From positions 62,001 to 126,000 of the forward strand of contig OZ237748.1 in assembly GCA_965178125.1 (NCBI GenBank): DNA of 64,000 bases, given 5' to 3'. The notes beneath the pieces are model-generated. The model was not told the DNA's origin. It was given only the letters and a program-made list of their open reading frames with translations, and ran no database searches. Shown piece after piece: positions 46,860 to 58,300 of the stretch. Each line of letters starts with the position of its first letter. The first letter of the stretch is position 1. Both the position numbers and the translations under genes were made by a program. Origin of the DNA: Bilabrum cf. latius (taxonomy: Eukaryota; Bigyra: Bicosoecida; Bigyra; Bicosoecida).

Positions 46860-47928
46860 ACTCCTGAACGATGTAGAGATCTCACAGGCGATTGCCATCG
46901 GCCAGGAACCCAGGAATTAGCGAGAACGAGCGCCTGTAGTCGGACTGGCTGGCTCGAGCCGGTCTAACTTGGCCGCCGAGCCAGCGAATGTGGAGCAAGG
47001 CTCTCCCGTTCTGTCTATGCCAAGCATGCAAGTGGCACATTCTTCGGCCTTCGTCCGCCGATCCTCGGGACACAGTAGAAATTGCCAGTCTGCATAGCAC
47101 ACTGGCAACTCATCGGGTCCCACGACAGCCTCGAGTTATGCAAACTCGGGCCGAGGGCCGGGTCACCATCTGTCGGAGCTGTTTGCGCATCTCCGCGAGA
47201 GCACGAGCGGGGGCTCAAGCATCGGTGATTCGACGGGCGCAGACAGTGGCAGGAGCATCGGTCTGGGACTCGATTCGGACAGCGCCGGGGGCTCCCTCGT
47301 TTTGTCGGAACGAGAGCAGGCGAGCCAGGGCGGGAACGGGAGCGTGACCCTTCTCCGAAATAGTGGCAAGGGCGGGCAGCAGCCGGGCTCTCCCGAGCTT
47401 GGCCCGGCCCGGGCCCAGTCCCGGGAGGTGCAGATTGACGCGATCGGTATTCGGAGCAGCAGCCCTGGGGATATGCATGGGCGCTCGAGTCCACGCGTGC
47501 CGGTTGGTAGCAGGTAGATTGCAGGGAGGAAGATCGAAGATCAAGTGCCAGAGGCAGGGTCTGCCATGGTGGTGCAGGGCACTGCAGTGGAGGAGACCAT
47601 GGCAACACGGCAGTCGAGCATGTCCTCGGCATGGAGTGAAGATGAAGATGACGCTGCCCTGCTGGCCACTACCACACCGGTGTCTTCTCCATCCGGATCT
47701 TCCCCCGCAGGCGCCCATGCGAGACATCTGTCGGGTGCTGTCGGAAGCCGTGGAGGAAACATCGATGATGACCCGCTGGATGGGCGAGAGAAACCGTGCG
47801 ATGTCGTGGCCTCAGTTGAGCTCCGGCAGATCATCGTCACACCACTCTTCGTGATCAGGGTAGTGGACACAGACGGGGCCTGGGGCCGGTGGATGGCCAA
47901 GGGCAGCACACAAGCGGAGCTGCAGAGG

Positions 47929-49639
47929 ATGCTGGGGGCGAAGGGGCTGGTGACCATGGAGATGGTGGAGCATGAGAGCCGTCGATGATGCTGGGGGCGA
48001 AGGGGCTGGTGACCATGGAGATGGTGGAGCATGAGAGCCGTCGATGATGCTGGGGGCGAAGGGGCTGGTGACCATGGAGATGGTGGAGCACGAGAGCCGT
48101 CGATGATGCTGGGGGCGAAGGGGCTGGTGACCATGGAGATGGTGGAGCATGAGAGCCGTCGATGATGCTGGGGGCGAAGGGGCTGGTGACCATGGAGATG
48201 GTGGAGCATGAGAGCCGTCGATGATGCTGGTGGCGAAGGGGCTGGTGACCATGGAGATGGTGGAGCATGAGATTCGTCGATGATGCTGGGGGCGAAGGGG
48301 CTGGTGACCATGGAGATGGTGGAGCATGAGAGCCGTCGATGATGCTGGGGGCGAAGGGGCTGGTGACCATGGAGATGGTGGAGCATGAGAGCCGTCGATG
48401 ATGCTGGGGGCGAAGGGGCTGGTGACCATGGAGATGGTGGAGCATGAGAGCCGTCGATGATGCTGGGGGCGAAGGGGCTGGTGACCATGGATATGGTGGA
48501 GCATGAGAGCCGTCGATGATGCTGGGGGCGAAGGGGCTGGTGACCATGGAGATGGTGGAGCATGAGAGCCGTCGATGATGCTGGGGGCGAAGGGGCTGGT
48601 GACCATGGATATGGTGGAGCATGAGAGCCGTCGATGATGCTGGGGGCGAAGGGGCTGGTGACCATGGAGATGGTGGAGCATGAGAGCCGTCGATGATGCT
48701 GGGGGCGAAGGGGCTGGTGACCATGGAGATGGTGGAGCATGAGAGCCGTCGATGATGCTGGGGGCGAAGGGGCTGGTGACCATGGAGATGGTGGAGCATG
48801 AGATTCGTCGATGATGCTGGGGGCGAAGGGGCTGGTGACCATGGAGATGGTGGAGCATGAGAGCCGTCGATGATGCTGGGGGCGAAGGGGCTGGTGACCA
48901 TGGAGATGGTGGAGCATGAGAGCTGTCGATGATGCTGGGGGCGAAGGGGCTGGTGACCATGGAGATGGTGGAGCATGAGAGCCGTCGATGATGCTGGGGG
49001 CGAAGGGGCTGGTGACCATGGATATGGTGGAGCATGAGAGCCGTCGATGATGCTGGGGGCGAAGGGGCTGGTGACCATGGAGATGGTGGAGCATGAGAGC
49101 CGTCGATGATGCTGGGGGCGAAGGGGCTGGTGACCATGGAGATGGTGGAGCATGAGAGCCGTCGATGATGCTGGGGGCGAAGGGGCTGGTGACCATGGAG
49201 ATGGTGGAGCATGAGAGCCGTCGATGATGCTGGGGGCGAAGGGGCTGGTGACCATGGAGATGGTGGAGCATGAGAGCCGTCGATGATGCTGGGGGCGAAG
49301 GGGCTGGTGACCATGGAGATGGTGGAGCATGAGAGCCGTCGATGATGCTGGGGGCGAAGGGGCTGGTGACCATGGAGATGGTGGAGCATGAGAGCCGTCG
49401 ATGATGCTGGGGGCGAAGGGGCTGGTGACCATGGAGATGGTGGAGCATGAGAGCCGTCGATGATGCTGGGGGCGAAGGGGCTGGTGACCATGGAGATGGT
49501 GGAGCATGAGAGCCGTCGATGATGCTGGGGGCGAAGGGGCTGGTGACCATGGAGATGGTGGAGCATGAGATTCGTCGATGATGCTGGGGGCGAAGGGGCT
49601 GGTGACCATGGAGATGGTGGAGCATGAGAGCCGTCGATG
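47929..49639 (+). repeat. 29-copy, 59 bp minisatellite grown from the gene end
   Basis: The first unit encodes the last 19 codons of MGC paralogue 3 (from MLGAKGLV to ESRR) and its UGA, with TGATG overlapping the next unit. About 28 further copies follow. Variants are few: GCC to TTC or GCT in the ESR codon area, GAG to TAT near the middle, and one GTGGC copy. 59 is not a multiple of three, so every frame cycles; the long minus-strand open frames over the array are an artefact of a unit without stops on that strand. The remaining DNA to 49926 holds no gene. Confidence 0.95.
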
Positions 49640-49926
49640 ATCGAAGTATCGCTGGGGGTCAATGGCATTTTGACTATCCGGATCCAGTAGAATCTAATTA
49701 ATCGCATCCGATGATAAGGTTATTAAGCAGGGATACAGGGTACGTCAGGCACACCACCGTGACAAAGATTCTGAGTCGGTCAGCATTAACCTTTTTAATA
49801 TACGGTAGATCCTGATTCTATACACAAGGTTGTAAAAATCCGCAACCGTTTGTTCTGTGCATTCTGGATTAACGGAGCTAACACGGATGCATGGGCGCAG
49901 TGGGTTTTCGAGACCGGATCCCCGAC

Positions 49927-51915
49927 TCACTGCCTCTCCAGCTGCTGCTCTGCCTGCGTACCCCCCTCTCCTGCTTCCTGCTGCCTCTTTCGCAGCACCC
50001 CCTCGATGAAAAATTCGCCAGCCTTGTAGCTGGACCTGACCAGCGGGCCTGACGCGACGTACAGGAAGCCCATCTTCTTCGCTTCCTCCCCCAGTGCATC
50101 GAACTCTGCAGGGGGCACGTACCTCCTCACGGGATGGTGCCTCCCAGTGGGCCTCAGGTACTGCCCCAGGGTCACCACATCGACCCCCGAGGATCTGCAG
50201 TCGCGCATGGTCTGAAGCACCTGCTCCTCCGTCTCCCCCAGCCCGAGCATGATGCTCGTCTTGGTCACCAGCGAAGGCTGCGCTACTTTGGCCCTTTCCA
50301 GCACCTTGAGGCTCTGCTGGTACCCTGCCCGCCTGTCCCTGACCCTGGCCTGGAGGGCCTCCACGGTCTCCACGTTGTGCGCTGCGGTGTGACGAGTGAG
50401 TTGGATATGCGTGTGTGACGAGTGAGGAGCAGGGAACCGAACGCGCTAGCGCAGCCGAGCGCGCGACGTGCAGCCAAAACGGCCAGCAGCGGCAGCGGCA
50501 GCCGTTTCTAGATGGCAAGAACCTGATGACCCCCCCCTTCTCTGTACTCTGCTGCACCATGTTCAAATTGCATATACCTATGTATCTTCTCACCGAACAC
50601 ATCCAGGCCGCTCCTTGCCACCTGATCGATGAGCTCGTGCTCTCCCCTGAAATCGGGTGTGAGGGCTTCCACCAGCATCTTGGGATCCCGCTCCTTGATG
50701 GCTCCGATCGTCGAGGCGAAATGCCTCGCGCCCTGGTCCGGCAGGTCGTCACGGTCCACTGACGTCAGTACCACGTACCCGAGTCCCCAACGGGTCACTG
50801 CCTCCGCCACGTTGGCGGGCTCCGAGGGGTCCAGTGGGGGCGGTGCGTTGCTCGTCCTTACGGCGCAGAAGGAGCAGCCTCGTGTGCACGTGTCTCCCAT
50901 GATCTGCGCGTGGGAAAACGGAACGAGGAGAAGTAGAGACGTGAGCATCATCATGGTGGGGATGGGCGGGATACAGAGGAGGGCCGCCAGCCAAAGGAGC
51001 GGAGAGGGCGGGATACAGAGTGTGACGAGAACCGTGCGAGCAGGGATACAGAGTGTGACGAGAACCGTGCGAGCAGGGATACAGAGTGAGCATGAGCAGG
51101 ACGCGAGCGGGGAGGCGGGCCCTGCTCGACGCAGCGCAATGATGATACAGCAGCATAATGCAAGCATGCATTTGCGAATTAATGTTTCTCACCATGACGG
51201 TCGCGGTGGCTGTGCCCTCCTCCCCGCCCCAGCACTCCCCGATGTTCGGGCAACGAGCTTCCTCACACACTGTCGCAAGGTTGAGTTCCTTCACCGTGCG
51301 CGTCAAGCGCTCGAACGCCTGCTTGTTTTCGCCCGCTGGAGTGCTAATGCGGAGCCAGTCCGGCTTTGGCCCCGGCCCTGCGAGCCCGGCAGGGACAGAG
51401 CACCCGGCCGCGGAGGCCGCGCCGATCTGGGCCGCGCCGATCTGGGCCGCGTCTGCCGCGCGCTCCCGGCGAGGGTTCACCCTCACAGAACCTGGAAATG
51501 CACCTTTGATAGCTTCGTCGCCGTGGTCTCGCAAAATCTTCGATGCGCCGCCGTCTGCTTGGGCGAAATCGCGCAGTGACGGTGCGGCCGAAGCTTCTGG
51601 CCTTGCGTTGCCTGCACTATCAGAGCGCAATGCTTCTCGAAGCTGCGCCAGTCTGGATTGTTTGCTTGCTTTTGTTCGAACCTACTGAGCCTGCCCAACC
51701 CGCGCCGTGCTGATGATGTTGCGTTGCTACTGAATCTCGGTAAATGACGAAAGCGACGGAGGCACGTGTGGGGCTGCGAGCACACTTTGGCGCGCCAATC
51801 CGCTATCAAGTGCGGCAAGTATGTGAGATGCAGAGCGTCGACTGACTCGGTGCCGCATTTTGATGCAAGTATGTGCTGTAGGACGTGAACAAGCGAACAT
51901 ATTACTGAGGTTCAT
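49927..51915 (-). CDS. LIAS: Lipoyl synthase, mitochondrial
   Basis: Exons 51193-51915, 50594-50903 and 49927-50381 give 495 residues with agreeing phases. This radical-SAM enzyme inserts two sulfurs into protein-bound octanoyl to make lipoyl groups for pyruvate and 2-oxoglutarate dehydrogenases. Visible: auxiliary cluster motif [12 protein letters not shown], radical-[23 protein letters not shown] across the second splice, [11 protein letters not shown], and C-terminal RSSYKAGEF. The N-terminus is basic with few acids, fitting a mitochondrial presequence, and contains two UAGs (51727, 51682). The stop is UGA. Both introns carry copies or near-copies of the 12-mer, and intron 1 also has 33 bp repeats. 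An Ala-rich stretch follows the presequence. Confidence 0.95.
51010..51075. repeat. 33 bp direct repeats in lipoyl synthase intron 1
   Basis: Two perfect 33 bp units (starting at 51010 and 51043) and a partial third. Each contains GTGTGACGAG, ten bases of the window-wide 12-mer. Confidence 0.85.
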
Positions 51916-52237
51916 CTTCGAAGTTGGATCGTCATTCGTTCGTGATCACTGATCAGGTGATTCGGTACAAGCAGACCATTCCATTCCATTCATGAGGATA
52001 CTTCGTTACAAGCAAAGCAGTGTGTATCCAAGCCGCAGAATGTGGAAGGGGTCGCGAAACCACCCGGCCAAAGCGCGCCCGATTCACGTTACTCTGCCAA
52101 GAGAAGACCACGACCACTGGCAGGCAAACACCACCGGCAAGGCCTCCAACCGACAGCATCGGCGACGCGTCAGCGAGGAGCGAGAAAGATACCTTACACG
52201 TATACCAGACACATCATCTCGCAGGGCCAGACGAGGC
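51916..52237. promoter_or_regulatory. Upstream region of lipoyl synthase
   Basis: 322 bp between the lipoyl synthase start and the stop of the next minus-strand gene. No defined motif. Confidence 0.35.
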
Positions 52238-54862
52238 TCAGTGCGCGGCGGCAGCGGCCACCACCACCAGGAGCAGAGCGCCGAGCGATGCCACGGAAGA
52301 GGCACCTGCAGAGGCCCCGTCGTCGTCGAAGAACGTGTCGGGGAAATCGTCCCCGTCCGTGCCAGACGAGGCAGTCCCCCCCGCGGGCCGGGTGGGATCG
52401 TCCAGCGCCTGGTCCTTGTTGGCGTCCAGGTAACCGGAAGAAGACCGCATGTCGAGTGTGCCGTCCTGCGCCATGGTGCCGATCTGGGAAGCAGCGGCGG
52501 AGGAGGCGGCGTCCGTCTCCAGCCTCAGGCTCACGGTGAACGTCGCCGTGGTGCCAGAGGTGGTCACGTCGGACACGCTGCACTGGTCCTCTCGGGCGCC
52601 CACCTGGCGGACGACGTCCCTGCACACCCGGGTCTTGAGAGCCTCCTCGTTGGTCCCTGCCACGAAGCCGGACTTGATGTTGGTGAGGCGGATCTTCGCC
52701 GTGGCGGGGTTGGCCGCGGCGCAGGTGGCCGGGAAATCAGAGGCTTCCAGCCCGCTGCAGATGCCCATCACGCGGGTCTTGATGGCGGACGCGCGGGGGT
52801 TGAAGTCGTTGTTGCGGCGCGCGCGCCCGCTGGTTCCCATGATGGCCAGCTCGTAGAGGGCACCATCGGCGCAGCACTCTGCCTCGGCCATGGCCGCCTC
52901 GATGGCCATGGAGCAGTTGGACGAGCAGTTGACCGAGCTAGCCTGCAGCCCGAAATCGAAGATGGGCAGGTCTTGGCCGTGGGGCACGTTCCTTCCCGTG
53001 ATCTTGCACGCGTCGTACACGTCGTCCATCGCGGAGCCCATCCGCCCGATGCAGTACTCTGTACCGACGCGCCCGCAGCCGTACTGGAGCCTGGATTTGT
53101 CCTATTCGTTCGTCCCGAACTGCTCCCCCCCGATGCTGATCACTGCCCTGCCGCATGGGCTGCAGTACCCTGCCATCTCGGCGTCGGTGGGGATGTCCTC
53201 GTCGTCGTCGTCCTCGTCGTCGTCGCCGCCTTCCTGCTGGTCGTCCCCTCCGCTCTCCCCCTCGTCATCATCGTCACCACCGAAGAGGCCCTCATCGGCA
53301 AGCTCAGGCAGGCAGTACTCTCCTCCCGCCCTGAGGCAGACGAGGTCGAAGGACTGCTGGATCTGGTCCGTGATGAGGCCCCCCTCGTCGTCGTCAAAGC
53401 TGGTGTCGTCGTCCCCATCATCTCCATCGTCACCGTCGTCGCCGTCATCCATGGCGGGCAGGTTGACGAGGAGGCCAAAGAGGCGGGAGATGCTGCGGGT
53501 CATCTTGCGATTGCAGCTCTGGTCCCCGCCAGAGCAAAGGGTGTTCACGTTGGTGGTGACGGCCTGCGTGTCGGTGGGACCCTCTCCTCCGAGCGTCTCG
53601 AAGGCAGCCTCCATCGCCTCTGCACAGTACTCGCCGTTCGAGGCAGTCAGGCACTGGCTGCGGTTCTAATAAATACACAAATAAATAGATATTCAATTGG
53701 ATTGAGTCGGAACAGTAGCATGGCTGGTGCGACTTAAATTGCGACCGAGTGAGCAACTCGCTGCCAAAAAGCGAGACAAGCCCCGCTGGCCCATACGGGA
53801 CCTTGCCGTCGGGGAAAAGGCTAAATATCACACACAAGTAACACAAACGAAGTAACATTAGCTCAAATTGGTCTCACAGGTCGATCGACACGGCGTACAG
53901 TGCTACGATCCCGCACACTCCCTGCGACGCTTGCTCGGGGGAGATCTGATCCTGGGCTTCCCGAAGCTTGCGGGCGCACGTTGATGGGCACACAGAATCG
54001 TAATCGAAGTCGTCACCATCGGCGTCGTCGCCCTCGGAGGGCTGCGTCTGCAACATGCGCCTGTTGCCATCGTCGCCGTCGTCGCCGCCGGTGCCAGGAA
54101 GCACTCCGTTGCAGTCGTTGAATGCATCAGCAATAATGTTGCAGCATGCAAGGTTGGGATTGGCATCGCAAATCTAGCTAGGGTCGCCCTGAAGCATGCG
54201 AGCCATGGCGGCCGTGGGAAGAGACGCGCGCCCGGCCAGGTGAGCACCGTATCCGAGCTTGCCATCCATCTGCGGGGAGTTCACGCAAGGATCGAACACA
54301 TTAGGTAGACAAAATGGCTCTAGGATGCATTGGACGCGCGACGCATGCTACAGAACTAGCCCAGCGAGAGCACCACCTGAGGTTTCTGCGGGTAGCTCGG
54401 ATTGTCGCCGACGCCAAACAGTGCGACCCGCGCACGTTCGTCAAGCTTGAGGAGGTGAAGCGGCACAACAAGCAAACAAAATCATTTAATTTTAACTAGT
54501 TTGGCCTATTCACCTACTGCAAGCATGCAAGCTGGCTAAATAAATGCAAGGCACGCCAGAATAGCACCTGTTCTGGCGCTCACACAAGCATCCCAATAGT
54601 TCGAGATAATGCCAAACCTCGCGAACGCACGCCAGCGGGAGCTCAATCAATACATGATACAATCCATCAGTACTCGATTGATTCGTGACAAACGAAAGCC
54701 GCGCGGTACGATCGCGAGAATCCAAGCCTGGTGCATCCTCACCTTGGACCTCAGCCGCATGGCCTGTTCGATCACCTTCGACACGCGGCCTTCGGTACTA
54801 CCCAGCTCCATTGACATGGCAAGTGCAGACACTGCAGCTATCATCGCGATGGCAGAGCGCAT
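52238..54862 (-). CDS. Secreted acidic Cys-rich protein with GPI-like tail
   Basis: Exons 54743-54862, 54377-54445, 53878-54269 and 52238-53657 total exactly 667 codons (666 residues) with consistent phases; the exon 2 donor GTGGTG is weak. The N-terminus MRSAIAMIAAVSALAMS is a signal peptide. The body has repeated Cys pairs (NLACCNIIADAFNDC, CSSNCSMAIEAAMAEAECC) and Asp/Gly runs. The C-terminus ends in a hydrophobic stretch (VASLGALLLVVVAAAAA) after small residues, typical of GPI addition. Two UAGs (54174, 53102); the stop is UGA. It is likely an extracellular or cell-surface protein (inference). Family not recognised. Confidence 0.75.
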
Positions 54863-54948
54863 GTTCGCCCTGTGGTGTATGGTGTAAAGCTGGCTTCGAA
54901 AACGGCTCTGGTGCGATAGCAAATACCAGATTATCGGTTTCATAAAAA

Positions 54949-55212
54949 TCACTGTATAAATCCAAATAGCGTGCTAAATAGTATTCTGGTTTTTAGCAGC
55001 GCCCCTGCAAGGTATCCGAGTATACAGCGCCACCATGCCTTGAGCGTTCTGGGGAACCGATGGCCCTTCGAATCTGAAATAGCGGGTGCGGGAAACGCTC
55101 CAAGGCGCAGGAGCAGCTGTTTCACCCGCCAAGGGCGCGCTACCTCCGCATTCGACTGGAAGCGAATGGTCGCATGGGTCGCATCGTGTAGTACAAATAT
55201 CCAGCAGCCCAT
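54949..55212 (-). CDS. Small MGC protein with a C-terminal hydrophobic segment
   Basis: 87 residues, MGCWIF start, UGA stop, no UAG. The C-terminal half (KAWWRCILGYLAGALL) could be a membrane segment. An internal GTAGCG...TTTCAG intron is conceivable and would change the end. Its start is MGC, but it has none of the MGC-family blocks. Family not recognised. Confidence 0.35.
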   Translation of the reverse strand: MGCWIFVLHDATHATIRFQSNAEVARPWRVKQLLLRLGAFPAPAISDSKGHRFPRTLKAWWRCILGYLAGALLKTRILFSTLFGFIQ

Positions 55213-55329
55213 TGTTTTGCGGCTGAGCTGATTTGGTCACGACGTCCACGATACCGGGGAAAGTCTCCAAAAAGCCAGCAATATGACTTCGATACCCTTC
55301 GCCAACTCAACCCCCCCGTGTGCGCATCG

Positions 55330-58300
55330 TCAGAAATCGTCGTCCTCGAACGCATCCGCGGGCACCGAAGGGAGGCCGACCCACACTCGCCCCGTCCTCC
55401 TCTGCCAGCCCCTCTCCCTCAGGGCGGTTGCAACCGCAACGCGCCAGCCCGCCGCGGGGTCCCATCGCACCCCCCTGCCGCCGGTCTGCTCGACGCCCGG
55501 CGGCCCCGCCTCACTCGTCACACCGTTGCCCTCCACCCAGCAGGGGAACACGCCCAGCTGGTACGTCCCCTTTGGGCTGACGCTCACCCCGTCGGATAAC
55601 CGGAACAAGAACCCGTGCCTGGGGCACCGGACACATGCCCCCCCCCCCCACTCCTCGATGTCACCCCCCGCCAGGTTGCCCCCCGCGTGGGGACACTTTG
55701 GCGCGCTCGCCATTGCGCGGCGCCCCTTGCGGAACACCACCACGTCAGTCCCCATGACCCGCACCCTGGTCCCGAGCTCCTCGTTCCCACCTGAACCAGC
55801 ACCAGCACCAGCACCAGCACCAGCACCTGCGGCGGATTTGGATGCACCTCCGCACGCTCCTGCCGGAATCGATCCCGCGACTCCGCGGCTGGCTCTGAAC
55901 CGACTGAACCGAGGGGTGGCGATTCCCTTGGCCGCAGCAGAGGACCGCGCCGCTGCAACGGGCCGCCCATGTTCCGCAACCGGTGCGCGGCGCCGCCTCA
56001 CGGCCCCGGTGGCCGTGAACTCGTACACGGGGGCCGGCTGCATCGCGGCATCCTTCAGGTCCTGTATGACGAGTGCGGTCGGGAAGTAGGGCACCCCGTC
56101 GGGGCCCATTGCGAACGACTCGGAGTCAGAAACGTCGGGGCCTGCTGTCCCCGACGCATCAGTCTCATCGCACTCGTCACACTCCTCCAGCCGCAGCCGT
56201 ACCCGCGGATCGCCCGAGGATGGCGACGACGAGGAAGCCGGCTGCAGCAGCACGGGCAAGGCCGAGGAGGAGGGTGATGACGAGCACGGGGCCGTGCCCT
56301 GTTTCTGGGCATCTGTGTGACGAGTGCGCCGGCGCTGGGGGCCCAGCGACCACGGGCTCTCGGTGTGACGATGATGATGGCCTGCCGCCCCTCCTGCACT
56401 CCCATTCCCCCGGCGAGGTGTGACGAGTGAGGTACCCGCCTACCTGGTACTGCCCCGCGGAGACCCCGCACTCGTCACATCGCTGCCCCCCCCTACGCTC
56501 CCTTCCCCCCCGCCAGCCCCCACACCCCCAACCCCAACCCCAGCACCCAGCCCGAGCCCCAGCCCCAGCCCCAGCCCCAGCCCCAGTCCGAGCATAGCCC
56601 CGCCCCCATCCTCTCCGCACTCATCACCTCCGCTGGCATACCCACCGGGGGCCGGCCCAGACAGCGAATCAGCCGTCTGGCCCCTGGGTCTGTGCGTGCG
56701 CAGGTCTCCGGATCCGGAGCCAGATCTCGATCTGGACCTAGCATCGGCACCGTCCCAATCCCCACCTGCTCCTCTGGCTCCACCACCGGCGTGTGTCACA
56801 CTCGTCACACCAGCTCTCGCCTCCGCGCCCCAGTCCACGCGATCCTCCCCTCCCGCGCTGCTCCACCCGTGGACCCGCCACTGCTCACTCGTCACACCGC
56901 CACCGAACCCGTCCGTGGAGCCGCTCCCCCACAGCATCCCGCTCCTCCTCGCCAGTGCCCTGACTCGCTCCTTCGCCCTCCTCCCCTCCTCAGGGGTCTG
57001 CCCCCGCCGGTGGGGACCTCGGGCACCCGGCTCCGAGTCGGTGTCGCTGTAGCCGTGATCCGATCCGTGATCCGATCCGTCCCACAGGCCCCCTTCCCCT
57101 TCCCCGCTGGATGCAGACGCCCGATGGTGTGACGAGTGCACGAAAGACGATGAGTCGTCCAGGAGAACAAGAGGCGACGGGGCCTGGCCATTGCCACCAC
57201 CTTCACCACCATCACCATCCTTGCTGCTACTGCTGGGCTCTTCACTCGTCACATCATCGCCGGCGACAGGCCCTGACTCTCCCGGTGCGTCGCTGTGCTT
57301 CCTCCGACGGGTGCCTTGGCTGCCCTCGCTGTCCGGCGAGGGCGAGTGTGACGAGTGCCAGAGCTCCCCCGCTGCCTCCGGAGGCAGAGAGCAGGGCGAC
57401 CGTGAGCCGGCGGGCGAGTGTGACGAGTGCACGGGGTCCATGGCCATCGCGGCGGCGGCTGGGGGCAGCAGCCTAGGGGCCTGCATGGAAGCGGAACCTT
57501 TCAAATGCGCGGCGTCGTTCCCGCTCAGGAACCCCACCCCGAGTCCGGCTGACACGGTGGGAGGAGGCAGTCCCAGCCCTGCTCCGATCGATCCCCGTGA
57601 GGCATGCACGCCCGCCCCTGCACTGGGCCCGGCAGCGGCAGCACCTGCTTTCGCTTCCACTCCCACCGCATCCAGTGCTGGCCCAGGCTGCAGCATTCCC
57701 GTCCCCGCCACGCCCATATCCATGCCCATATCCATGCCCATGCCCATGCCAGGGAACCGTCCCGTAACATGCCCGCCCACCGGACCCACCCATCCCCGCA
57801 CTCCAAACACGGTGGACCACGGCGAGCCCGGGCGGCGACTGTGTGACGAGTGCGCGAGCGACGGTGCACCGGTGCGTGGTCCCTGCACCTGCCCCTGCCT
57901 CCGGTGCTGTTCCCCACCGTGATCACGATCCAACGGCATGCCTCCGTCTCTATCGCCCCTTCCCTGGATCGACGAGGCAGTGCCGCCGCCTTGCGATCCC
58001 GGGGGCGATTGTGCTCCGGCGCCCGCGCCCGCATACGTCGCAGCCGGCCGCCGGCTAGTGCCCTCGGACGGGCCGCCGCTCGCCCACGACGACCCGGTAG
58101 GTTCCGCAATTGCACCGGCGCCGCGCAATCGCCGCGCCACCGCCGCTGCAGCCCTCCTCTGCCTCCGGATCGTCCTCTGGCGAGCGTCCTCACCACAGTG
58201 CGATGCACCCGCCCCTCTCGGCACACCGTGGATCGTCGTCTCTTGCCGATCTCCGTTGCTGCGCCCCTGGTGGCGGGCGCGTGACGAGCGATCGTGGTGT

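Larger units (their letters stand above)
40705..47988 (+). pseudogene. MGC-family paralogue 3, interrupted by an inserted element
   Basis: Exon 1 (40705-40773, MGCGWS start) and exon 2 from 40886 join across a 112 nt GTAAGC...TCGCAG intron. The coding sequence runs to 43440, is broken by the element 43441-46855, and resumes at 46860 to the UGA at 47986-47988. Leaving out the element and one 4 bp target copy gives an exact whole number of codons (1,250 residues). It also restores a block D ending (LGDDT, LLNDVEISQ) that matches paralogue 2 (LGADT, VVTDVVVSQ) without a gap. Eleven UAGs: 40895, 41588, 42221, 42386, 42500, 42524, 43109, 43121, 46918, 47095, 47515. In the present sequence the left part stops at UGA 43517 inside the element. 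The right part could start at ATG 46792, also inside it. All family blocks are otherwise present. Confidence 0.8.

Noticed and set aside
47541-49707. Three overlapping minus-strand open frames of 584-694 codons
   Set aside because: They lie over the 59 bp tandem array, whose minus strand lacks stops in every frame. The products are the same peptide cycled through three frames, so this is an artefact.
50951-51163. Repetitive minus-strand frame inside lipoyl synthase
   Set aside because: It lies in intron 1 and consists of the 33 bp repeats; the exon phases exclude it from the protein.
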